This document shows positions 57,281 to 64,000 of a stretch of 64,000 nucleotides of DNA, piece after piece. This DNA is from Streptomyces halobius. GTDB lineage: Bacteria > Actinomycetota > Actinomycetes > Streptomycetales > Streptomycetaceae. The notes under the pieces were generated by a model, which was given only the letters and a program-made list of their open reading frames with translations, did not search any database and had not been told where the DNA came from. The stretch's first letter is position 1, and every line of letters starts with the position of its first letter. Made by a program: the position numbers and the translations under genes. The stretch covers positions 5,766,001 to 5,830,000 of the forward strand of contig NZ_CP086322.1 of the NCBI RefSeq assembly GCF_023277745.1. Direction: 5' to 3'.

Positions 57281-58471
57281 ATGCACGTACCCGATGGATT
57301 CATCAACGCGCCGGTCTCGGTCGCTACTGGCGCGGTCGCTGCGGCCGCCGTCGCGGTCAGCCTGCGGGGCGCCCGGCGGGAACTGGTGGGTGCGTCCCAG
57401 GGCGGCGGCTACGGCGCGGAGCGGACCGCGCCGCTGGCCGGGCTGGTCGCCGCGTTCATCTTCGCCGTGCAGATGCTGAACTTTCCGGTCGCGGCGGGGA
57501 CGAGCGGGCATCTGCTGGGCGGGGCGCTCGCGGCGATCCTGGTCGGCCCGTATACGGGTGTGCTCTGTGTGTCCGTGGTGCTGCTGATGCAGGGGGTGCT
57601 GTTCGCCGATGGCGGGCTGACGGCGCTCGGCGTCAACATCACGGATATGGCGATCGTGACGACGGTCGTCGCCTATGCGATCTTCCGTGGCCTGGTGAAG
57701 GTGCTGCCGCGCCGACGCCCGTCGGTCACCGTCGCCGCCTTCGCCGCGGCCCTGGTGTCGGTGCCCGCCGCGGCCGCCGCCTTCACCGGCCTCTACGCGC
57801 TGGGCGGGACGGCGGATGTGTCGATCGGCAAGGTCTTCACCGCGATGGTGGGGGTGCATGTGCTGATCGGGATCGGCGAGGCGGTCATCACCGCCCTGAC
57901 GGTCGGTGCCGTGATCGCCGTACGGCCTGATCTCGTCTACGGGGCTCGCGGGCTGACCAAGCCGCTGGAGCTGCGTACGGTGCAGGTCGCGGCGCCCGGC
58001 GCGGGAGAAGTCACGACAGCGGCGCGGGAGAAGGCGGCGGGTACCGCCGGAACCGGGACCGAGGCCGGAACCGGGATCGAACCTGCCGCCCCCGCCCCCC
58101 GCCGCTCCACCCGCCGCGTCTGGCTGGCCGGTGTGGCGGCCGCCCTGGTCTGTGCCGGTGGCGTCAGCTACTACGCCTCCGCCAGCCCCGACGGTCTGGA
58201 GAAGGTCGCCCATGATCAGGGGATCGACGCGAAGGCCGAGGAGCACGCCGCGAAGGACTCGCCGCTCGCCGACTACGGGGTGAAGGACATCGCCGACCCC
58301 TGGCTGTCGGGCGGGCTGGCCGGTGTGATCGGGGTCGGGGCGACGCTGGCCGTCGGGACGGGTGTGTTCGTGGTGCTCAGGCGTCGGAAGAGCGCCGACA
58401 CCGCCGAGCCCGTGACCGGCACCGCCGAGCCCACGACAGGCACCGCCGGGCCCACGACCGGAAGCGGCTGA
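57281..58471 (+). CDS. cbiM: cobalt/nickel ECF transporter, CbiM-CbiN-like fusion
   Basis: 396 aa. Starts MHVPDGFINAPVSVATGAVA, with the CbiM/NikM N-terminus (Met-His-x-Pro-Asp-Gly) that binds the metal. Six or more spans follow (e.g. LVAAFIFAVQMLNFPVAAGT; GHLLGGALAAILVGPYTGVL). After a linker, a PDGF/CbiN-like part (VWLAGVAAALVCAGGVSYYA, SPLADYGVKDIADPWLSGGL) with one or two more spans. S component for Co2+ or Ni2+ uptake. Confidence 0.93.
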   Translation: MHVPDGFINAPVSVATGAVAAAAVAVSLRGARRELVGASQGGGYGAERTAPLAGLVAAFIFAVQMLNFPVAAGTSGHLLGGALAAILVGPYTGVLCVSVVLLMQGVLFADGGLTALGVNITDMAIVTTVVAYAIFRGLVKVLPRRRPSVTVAAFAAALVSVPAAAAAFTGLYALGGTADVSIGKVFTAMVGVHVLIGIGEAVITALTVGAVIAVRPDLVYGARGLTKPLELRTVQVAAPGAGEVTTAAREKAAGTAGTGTEAGTGIEPAAPAPRRSTRRVWLAGVAAALVCAGGVSYYASASPDGLEKVAHDQGIDAKAEEHAAKDSPLADYGVKDIADPWLSGGLAGVIGVGATLAVGTGVFVVLRRRKSADTAEPVTGTAEPTTGTAGPTTGSG

Positions 58472-58472
58472 G

Positions 58473-59234
58473 ATGGGGGCGGGACACGCGCACAAGCTCT
58501 TCCGGCATGGGCAGTCCCCAGTGCACGCCCTGCCGCCCCACTGCAAGATCGCGGCCGTCTTCTGCTTCGTCCTGATCGTTGTCGCCACGCCCCGGGAGGC
58601 GCTCTGGGCCTTCGGGCTCTACGCGCTGCTGCTCGCGGCCGTGGCCGGGGCCGCCCGGGTGCCGGCCGGATTCCTGCTCAAGCGGCTGCTGATCGAGGTG
58701 CCGTTCGTGGCGTTTGCGGTACTGATGCCGTTTGTCGCCGAAGGGCCGCGTGTCCATGTTGCCGGGCTGAGCCTGAGCGCTTCCGGCCTCTGGGGCGCCT
58801 GGAACATCCTCGCCAAGGGGACGCTGGGCGTCGCCGCGTCCGTGCTGCTCGCCGCCACCACGGAGCTGCGGGAGCTGCTGCTCGGGCTGCAGCGGCTGCG
58901 GATGCCCCCGCTGCTCGTCCAGATCGCGTCCTTCATGATCCGCTACGGCGATGTGATCACCGACGAGATGCGGCGGATGCGCATCGCCCGGCTCTCCCGC
59001 GGCTTCGAAGCGCGCGGCGTACGCCACTGGGGCGTGCTCGCCAAGTCCGCCGGTGCCCTGTTCATCCGCTCCTACGAACGCGGCGAGCGGGTCCATCTCG
59101 CCATGGTCAGCCGCGGTTACACCGGCACCATGCCGGTCATCGCCGACACCACCGCCACCCGCGCGCAGTGGACCCGCGCGGCCGCCCTGCCCGCCGGCGC
59201 CCTCGCCGTCTGCCTCCTGGGATGGACCCTTTGA
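58473..59234 (+). CDS. cbiQ: ECF transporter T component
   Basis: 253 aa; begins one base after cbiM. Membrane protein with the T-component coupling motifs (RRMRIARLSRGFEARGVRHW and ERGERVHLAMVSRGYTG, the two Ala-Arg-Gly type helices). It links the ATPase to CbiM. Confidence 0.93.
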   Translation: MGAGHAHKLFRHGQSPVHALPPHCKIAAVFCFVLIVVATPREALWAFGLYALLLAAVAGAARVPAGFLLKRLLIEVPFVAFAVLMPFVAEGPRVHVAGLSLSASGLWGAWNILAKGTLGVAASVLLAATTELRELLLGLQRLRMPPLLVQIASFMIRYGDVITDEMRRMRIARLSRGFEARGVRHWGVLAKSAGALFIRSYERGERVHLAMVSRGYTGTMPVIADTTATRAQWTRAAALPAGALAVCLLGWTL

Positions 59235-60022
59235 GTACGACCACGCCGATGACCACGCCCGAGACCACACCCACCGCCCCCTCCCTCGACGTCTCCGGGC
59301 TCGCCTACGCCTACCCCGACGGGCATCAGGCGCTCTTCGGCGTCAACCTCACCGTCGGCCGCGGCGAACGGGTCGCGCTGCTCGGGCCCAACGGCGCCGG
59401 CAAGACCACCCTCGTGCTGCATCTCAACGGGATTCTGGAGGCGGGGGCCGGCACCGTCAGCGTCGCCGGGCTGCCGGTCGGGAGGAAGAACCTGGCCGAA
59501 ATTCGCCGCCGGGTCGGGATCGTCTTCCAGGACCCGGACGACCAGCTGTTCATGCCCACTGTGCGGGAGGACGTCGCGTTCGGACCGGCCGCCGCCGGGC
59601 TGCGCGGCGCGGAGCTGGAGGCGCGGGTCACCGAGGCGCTGGAGCGGGTCGGCATGGCCGGGTTCGCCGACCGGCCGCCGCACCATCTCTCCTTCGGGCA
59701 GCGGCGACGGGTCGCTGTCGCGACCGTGCTCGCCATGCGCCCGGAGATCCTCGTTCTCGACGAGCCGTCCTCCAACCTCGACCCGGCCTCGCGCCGTGAA
59801 CTCGCCGACATCCTACGGTCGTTGGACGTCACCGTCCTGATGGTCACGCACGACCTGCCGTACGCGCTGGAGCTCTGCCCGCGCTCCGTCGTGCTCTCCG
59901 GGGGCGTCATCGTCGCCGACGGCACCACCCAGGAGCTGCTCTGCGACGAGGAACTGATGCGCACCCACCGGCTTGAGCTGCCCTTCGGGTTCGATCCGCG
60001 TTCGGTGACGCTTCCGGCGTGA
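59222..60022 (+). CDS. cbiO: ECF transporter ATPase
   Basis: 266 aa from ATG 59222; a TTG at 59231 overlapping the cbiQ stop is the alternative. Walker A GPNGAGKTTLVLHL, Q-loop VFQDPDDQLFMP, signature LSFGQRRRVAVATVLA, Walker B EILVLDEPSSNLDPA, H-loop MVTHDLPYALELC. Powers metal uptake. The three genes form one tight operon. Confidence 0.95.
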   Translation: MDPLSTTTPMTTPETTPTAPSLDVSGLAYAYPDGHQALFGVNLTVGRGERVALLGPNGAGKTTLVLHLNGILEAGAGTVSVAGLPVGRKNLAEIRRRVGIVFQDPDDQLFMPTVREDVAFGPAAAGLRGAELEARVTEALERVGMAGFADRPPHHLSFGQRRRVAVATVLAMRPEILVLDEPSSNLDPASRRELADILRSLDVTVLMVTHDLPYALELCPRSVVLSGGVIVADGTTQELLCDEELMRTHRLELPFGFDPRSVTLPA

Positions 60023-60241
60023 TGTCCGTGGCGTGATGTCCGTGGTGGGGATCGCCGGCACGCCTGGGTAACCTCCGCCAAGCGTCCGTAACCTCCGTCC
60101 CCTGTTCCGTCGCCTGTTGTGCCTCCTGCTGCTGCCGTATGTGCGACGCGTACGGCCTCTGTGACGAATGCCACCCCCTGAGGCCCTGGTTACCAGCACT
60201 GATCCGGACGTTGCACCATTGATGGGTCACCCAAGCGACGG

Positions 60242-61450
60242 ATGAGTGGGAAGCGGGAAACAGTGGTGGACGTCCAGGGCACGGTCGAGGACGGCTTCGA
60301 GCCGGTCCGGGACGCCTTTGTGGCGAACTTCGTTCGCCGTGGTGAGCGGGGAGCGGCGGTCGCCGTGTACCGGCACGGCCGGAAGGTCGTCGACCTGTGG
60401 GGCGGCGCCAAGGACGGTGACGGCGACGCCACGGCCGCCCCTTGGGAGGCCGGCACCGCGCAGATAGTCCGCTCCACGACCAAGGGCATCGCCGCCATCG
60501 TGCCGCTGCTGCTGCACCAGCGCGGGCTGCTCGATCTGGACGCGCCCGTCGGCACGTACTGGCCCGAGTTCAAGGCCGCCGGCAAGGAACGGGTCCTGGT
60601 CCGCCATCTCCTGACGCATCGGGCCGGGCTGCCCGTGCTGGACACCCCGCTGACCCCTGCCCAGGCGATCGACGGGGTCAGCGGCCCCGCCGCGCTCGCC
60701 GCCCAGGCCCCGGCCTGGACGCCCGGCACCGATCACGGCTATCACGCGCAGACGTACAGCTGGCTGATCGGTGAGCTGGTGCTGCGGGTCACCGGGCGCA
60801 GCATCGGCAGGTGGATCGCGGACGAGATATCCGGGCCGCTGGGGCTGGATCTGTGGATCGGGGTTCCGGAGGCGGTGCAGTCGCGGGTGGGGCGGCTCGC
60901 GGAGATCGGGACGCCGGCCGCGCCGGGCTCGGCCGGGCTCCGGGTACGGCCCAAGCGGGCGGTGGCCGAGGCGTACGGCGACCCCACGTCTCTCACGCGG
61001 CGCGCGTTCGGGGCGATAACGCCGGCCCCCGACGAGAACGCCCCGGCCTATCGCGCGGCCGAGCTGCCCGCCTCCGCCGGCGTCGCCACGGCGCGGGCGC
61101 TGGCGCGGTGTTACGCGGCGCTGATGGGGCCCGTCGACGGGCGCGCCCGCCTCTTCGCCCCGGCGACGCTGACGCTCGCGCGTACGGAGGAGTCGGCGGG
61201 GCCCGACCGGACACTCGTCGTCAACACGCGCTTCGGGCTCGGGTTCATGCTGCATGGCGGGGCTTCGCCGCTGCTGGCGCCGGGGTCGTTCGGGCACCCG
61301 GGGCGCGGGGGCGCGCTCGCCTTCGCCGATCCGGAGAGCGGGTTCGCCTTCGGGTACGTCACGAATGGGATGCGTCGGGGGGTGACGGCGGATCCGCGTG
61401 CGCAGGCGCTGGTTGCGGTGCTGGCCGCCGCTTCCCACGTTGCGGGCTGA
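60242..61450 (+). CDS. beta-lactamase-family serine hydrolase
   Basis: 402 aa. The nucleophile S-x-x-K is VRSTTKGIAA; the Tyr motif is TYSWLIGEL; a C-terminal HPGRGG replaces KTG. This matches class C beta-lactamase-like esterases (EstB type) rather than true beta-lactamases. No signal peptide; cytoplasmic esterase or amidase. Confidence 0.88.
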   Translation: MSGKRETVVDVQGTVEDGFEPVRDAFVANFVRRGERGAAVAVYRHGRKVVDLWGGAKDGDGDATAAPWEAGTAQIVRSTTKGIAAIVPLLLHQRGLLDLDAPVGTYWPEFKAAGKERVLVRHLLTHRAGLPVLDTPLTPAQAIDGVSGPAALAAQAPAWTPGTDHGYHAQTYSWLIGELVLRVTGRSIGRWIADEISGPLGLDLWIGVPEAVQSRVGRLAEIGTPAAPGSAGLRVRPKRAVAEAYGDPTSLTRRAFGAITPAPDENAPAYRAAELPASAGVATARALARCYAALMGPVDGRARLFAPATLTLARTEESAGPDRTLVVNTRFGLGFMLHGGASPLLAPGSFGHPGRGGALAFADPESGFAFGYVTNGMRRGVTADPRAQALVAVLAAASHVAG

Positions 61451-61677
61451 CCCGCCGTAGCGCGTCTGTTGTGCTGTGCCCGCCGTCGGCGGGAGCGGGG
61501 TCGGCTGAGGGGCGGCCGCGTCGCGTGTGTGGTGGGTTGCGGTGCCGGGCCTCCGGACTTCGTCCTGCGGCCCGGCCCCTCCCTCCGGTGACGCGGCCGA
61601 CCCTCGGGGGAGAAAGGGAAGCAGTGGGTCACCCGGGGCAGGATCAGGGCCCGTCCGGTGGGCAGGGGCGGATGGCT

Positions 61678-62529
61678 CTAGCCTCCGTGCAGCATCAGGC
61701 CGATTCCCACCACCATCAAGCCTGCCGCGGCGATCCTCGGTCCTCCGAAGCGTTCCTTGAAGAACAGGGCGCCTATCGCCGCGCCGACGATGATGGACGA
61801 TTCGCGGAGGGCGGCGATGGGGGCCAGGGGGGCCTGCGTCTGGGCCCAGAGGACGAGGCCGTAGGCGAAGACGGAGAGCAGGCCGCCGGTGAGGCCGCGG
61901 ACGGCGAACGAGCGTAGTTCGGCGATCAGTCGGCCGCGGCGGGTGGTCAGCGCGTAGGCCGGAATGGCCAGACCCACCAGGGTCATCAGCCAGGCGGTAT
62001 AGCCGAGGGAGCTGCCGGAGGCGCGTACGCCGAGGCCGTCGACGGTGGTGTACGCGGCGATGGACAGGCCGGTGGCCAGGGCGGCGACGAGGGCCGGCCA
62101 GTGGGGGACGGCGCCCGAGCCCCGGATGCCCCAGAGGGCGATGCCGACCAGGCCGGCCGAGGCCAGGGCGACGCCGGCCAAAGCCCAGCCGTCGGGGATC
62201 TCGTGCACGAAGACGGCGGCGAGAACGGTGACGACCAGCGGCGCGGTGCCGCGTGCGATCGGATACATCTGGCCGAATTCGCCCAGCCGGAACGACCGCA
62301 TCAGCAGGGACTGGTAGACGACGTGGAGGACGGCGGAGGCGATGAGGAAGGGCCAGGCGGCGGGGGCCGGGAGGGGCGTGAAGAAGGCCATCGTGGCGCC
62401 GCAGACGGCGCCGCCGGTGCCGACGAGGGTGAAGGCGAGGAGCTGGTCGCGTATGCCGTGGGCTATCGCGTTCCAACTGGCGTGCGTGATCGCGGCGGTG
62501 AGGACCGCCGCGACGACGAGCGGGGTCAC
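61678..62529 (-). CDS. EamA/DMT-family exporter
   Basis: 283 aa, GTG start. Ten membrane spans in two repeats (e.g. HVVYQSLLMRSFRLGEFGQM, PIARGTAPLVVTVLAAVFVH; IAALRESSIIVGAAIGALFF, FGGPRIAAAGLMVVGIGLML). Drug/metabolite exporter; substrate unknown. Confidence 0.92.
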   Translation of the reverse strand: MTPLVVAAVLTAAITHASWNAIAHGIRDQLLAFTLVGTGGAVCGATMAFFTPLPAPAAWPFLIASAVLHVVYQSLLMRSFRLGEFGQMYPIARGTAPLVVTVLAAVFVHEIPDGWALAGVALASAGLVGIALWGIRGSGAVPHWPALVAALATGLSIAAYTTVDGLGVRASGSSLGYTAWLMTLVGLAIPAYALTTRRGRLIAELRSFAVRGLTGGLLSVFAYGLVLWAQTQAPLAPIAALRESSIIVGAAIGALFFKERFGGPRIAAAGLMVVGIGLMLHGG

Positions 62530-62704
62530 GCGGTGTGCCCGTGGGAGAAGAGGCCGTGGTGGGTGGGGACTTGGGTGCGGGGGGCGGCGTGCGGAGGGGC
62601 GCTCATGGCCCGCACGCTAACGAAAGCTGTACGGGCCATGCGAACGAAATCCGGTCGGGCGTCCCGGCCGGACGCCGAAACAGTCAGCCTGCGCTGAGGT
62701 TGGA

Positions 62705-64000
62705 TCAGCCTGCGTTGAGGATGGTACGGACCACCGGGCCCGCGTTGGTGCCGCCGTGGCCGCTCGCCGGGACGACGGCCGCCGCGGCGAGGTCACCGCG
62801 GTAGGCGGTGAACCAGGCGTTGGGCTTCTTCTGGCCGTCGACCTCGGCGGAGCCGGTCTTGGCGCCGATGTCGCCGCTGAGGCCGGACATCGCCTGGGCG
62901 GCCGTACCGGAGGTAGCGGTCAGCTTCATCAGCGACTTCAGGGCGGACGCGGTGCCGGGCTTCATATTGCGGGCGGCCTTGGCCAGCGTCCGGTTGTCCA
63001 GCGACGGCGAGACGATGTAGGGCTGGTGGAAGGAACCGGCCTGGACCGTCGCGGCGAGCGTGGCGACATTGAGCGGGTTCATCCGTACGCCGCCCTGGCC
63101 GATCAGCGAGGCCGCCATCTGCGCGTCGCTCTGGACGGGCACCGCGCCGTCGAAGGTGGGGATGCCGGTCTGCCAGTTCAGGCCGATGCCGAAGACGTCC
63201 CGGGCCTGCTTGGTCAGGTCGTCGTCCTTGAGCTTCTTGGCCTGTGAGATGAAGGCGTTGTTGCAGGACGCGGCGAAGCTCTGCGCGAAGGTGCCGTTCT
63301 TGATCTCGGTCTTGTTGAGATTCTGGAACTTCCAGCCGCCCACCGTCACATACTTCTCGCAGGGGTGCGGCTTGTTGGGCGCCGTCATACCCTTGTCGAT
63401 CAGCATGGCCGCGGTCACGATCTTCATCGTGGAGCCGGGGGCCAGCGACCCCCGGGTGGCCAGGTCGAAGCCCTTCGCCGGGGAGTTGGCCAGCGCCAGG
63501 ATCTCGCCGGTGCTGGGCTTGATCGCCGCGACGCCGGCCGACTTCTTGCCCTTGACGGCCTTCTCGGCCGCCGACTGCAGCTTGGCGTCCAGGGTGGTCT
63601 TGAGCGTGCCGGGAGTGCCCTTGGAGAGCACCTTCAGGGTCTTGTCGGGCTTGGCGCTCTTGGCGCGGTGGATGGACAGCTCCACGCCGGGCTTGCCGCC
63701 GGCCTTGTCGCCGTACTTGTCCCGCAGGCTGGCCAGCACTCCGGCCAGCGTCGGATGCTCCTCGGGCGTCAGCTCGGCGCCGTTGCGGTCCACGGCCTTG
63801 ATGGGCGGCGCGTCGGCCTCGCCGGTGCGCAGTTCGTCGCCCTTGGCGAGATCGGGGTGCAGCAGCGTCGGCTTCCAGGTGATCTTGGGTTCGCCGGTGG
63901 TGGCGTCGCGCTGGACGGTCGCCGAGGTGCCGTACGAGAACGGTGCCTTGGTGCCCTTGTGGTCGATCTCGGCGGCGACGGTGTAGGGCACCTTCTCGCC
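62705..64000 (-). CDS. penicillin-binding protein, C-terminal part (runs off window)
   Basis: About 430 residues present; the N-terminus lies beyond the window's right end. The transpeptidase domain has GSTMKIV (S-x-x-K), SCNNAF (S-x-N) and GAKTGSAE (K-T-G), all three catalytic motifs. The part before it (VAAEIDHKGTKAPFSYGTSA) is a dimerisation/NTF2-like region as in secreted lipid-anchored class B PBPs. Cross-links peptidoglycan on the cell surface. Confidence 0.92.
   Translation of the reverse strand, partial: GEKVPYTVAAEIDHKGTKAPFSYGTSATVQRDATTGEPKITWKPTLLHPDLAKGDELRTGEADAPPIKAVDRNGAELTPEEHPTLAGVLASLRDKYGDKAGGKPGVELSIHRAKSAKPDKTLKVLSKGTPGTLKTTLDAKLQSAAEKAVKGKKSAGVAAIKPSTGEILALANSPAKGFDLATRGSLAPGSTMKIVTAAMLIDKGMTAPNKPHPCEKYVTVGGWKFQNLNKTEIKNGTFAQSFAASCNNAFISQAKKLKDDDLTKQARDVFGIGLNWQTGIPTFDGAVPVQSDAQMAASLIGQGGVRMNPLNVATLAATVQAGSFHQPYIVSPSLDNRTLAKAARNMKPGTASALKSLMKLTATSGTAAQAMSGLSGDIGAKTGSAEVDGQKKPNAWFTAYRGDLAAAAVVPASGHGGTNAGPVVRTILNAG

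Noticed and set aside
1..64000. CRISPR array or anti-phage defence island
   Set aside because: No regularly spaced 25-40 bp repeats and no cas, restriction-methylation or known defence genes were seen; the dispersed 20-mer is irregularly spaced over 10 kb.

Overview
The window looks like a Streptomyces (or very close actinomycete) chromosome carrying an integrated siphovirus prophage. Support for the host: very high GC with strong third-position GC, many GTG and TTG starts, XRE/DUF397 regulator pairs, a tricorn-type protease, a MerR - Baeyer-Villiger monooxygenase - hydrolase - SDR cluster, and an ECF-type cobalt/nickel transporter.

Layout. 1-2306 is host sequence: a YtrA-type GntR regulator, a GNAT acetyltransferase, and the first 84% of xthA (exonuclease III). 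From 2307 to 45030 lies a 42.7 kb prophage inserted inside xthA. The 7-bp shared core GGGTGGC at 2307-2313 and 45024-45030 marks attL and attR; joining the flanks restores a 267-aa exonuclease III, and joining the inner ends gives a dyad-symmetric attP. 45031-64000 is host again: the 3' end of xthA, the monooxygenase cluster, a tricorn protease, a decayed stretch (lipoprotein with an internal stop; IS481, DUF6879, ATPase and XRE remnants), CbiMN/CbiQ/CbiO, a beta-lactamase-fold hydrolase, an EamA exporter and the C-terminal part of a penicillin-binding protein.

Prophage order. Large serine integrase; phage tRNA-Asp; a stand-alone resolvase-like domain; an HNH gene and a repeat-rich non-coding stretch with an HNH remnant; three leftward genes (one small secreted protein, two tandem paralogues); then the late module: small terminase, large terminase (frameshifted), portal, VG15/MuF-like protein, scaffold, coat protein, connectors, tail tube, tail chaperones with a -1 frameshift site, tape measure, tail-tip proteins, CHAP-LysM endolysin and holins. 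Next is the early/replication module: dNMP kinase, PD-(D/E)XK nuclease, a gp3-like recombination directionality factor, Holliday-junction-type nuclease, primase-helicase and family A polymerase. A regulatory and cargo zone follows: a gamma-butyrolactone-receptor-like TetR protein, a phage sigma factor, an HNH protein, an XRE/DUF397 pair, and a cargo cluster of sugar nucleotidyltransferase, sulfatase-fold hydrolase, a 46-aa Asp-Gly/proline-rich peptide and a PCMT-like methyltransferase whose start overlaps the peptide stop. Two leftward plasmid-style genes (membrane/HTH and winged-helix) sit just inside attR.

Integration logic. Integrase (2361) plus the gp3-like factor (26473) would make a reversible switch controlling xthA: integrated, exonuclease III loses the two catalytic segments beyond the core; excised, it is restored. 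A dispersed 20-bp repeat (five copies and one weak copy) and a separate three-copy dyad element, all but one in gaps between genes, look like a phage regulatory network. The most unusual items are the hormone-receptor homologue in a prophage and the peptide-methyltransferase pair resembling an imiditide-type RiPP locus. The terminase frameshift suggests that, as read, this prophage may not package DNA.
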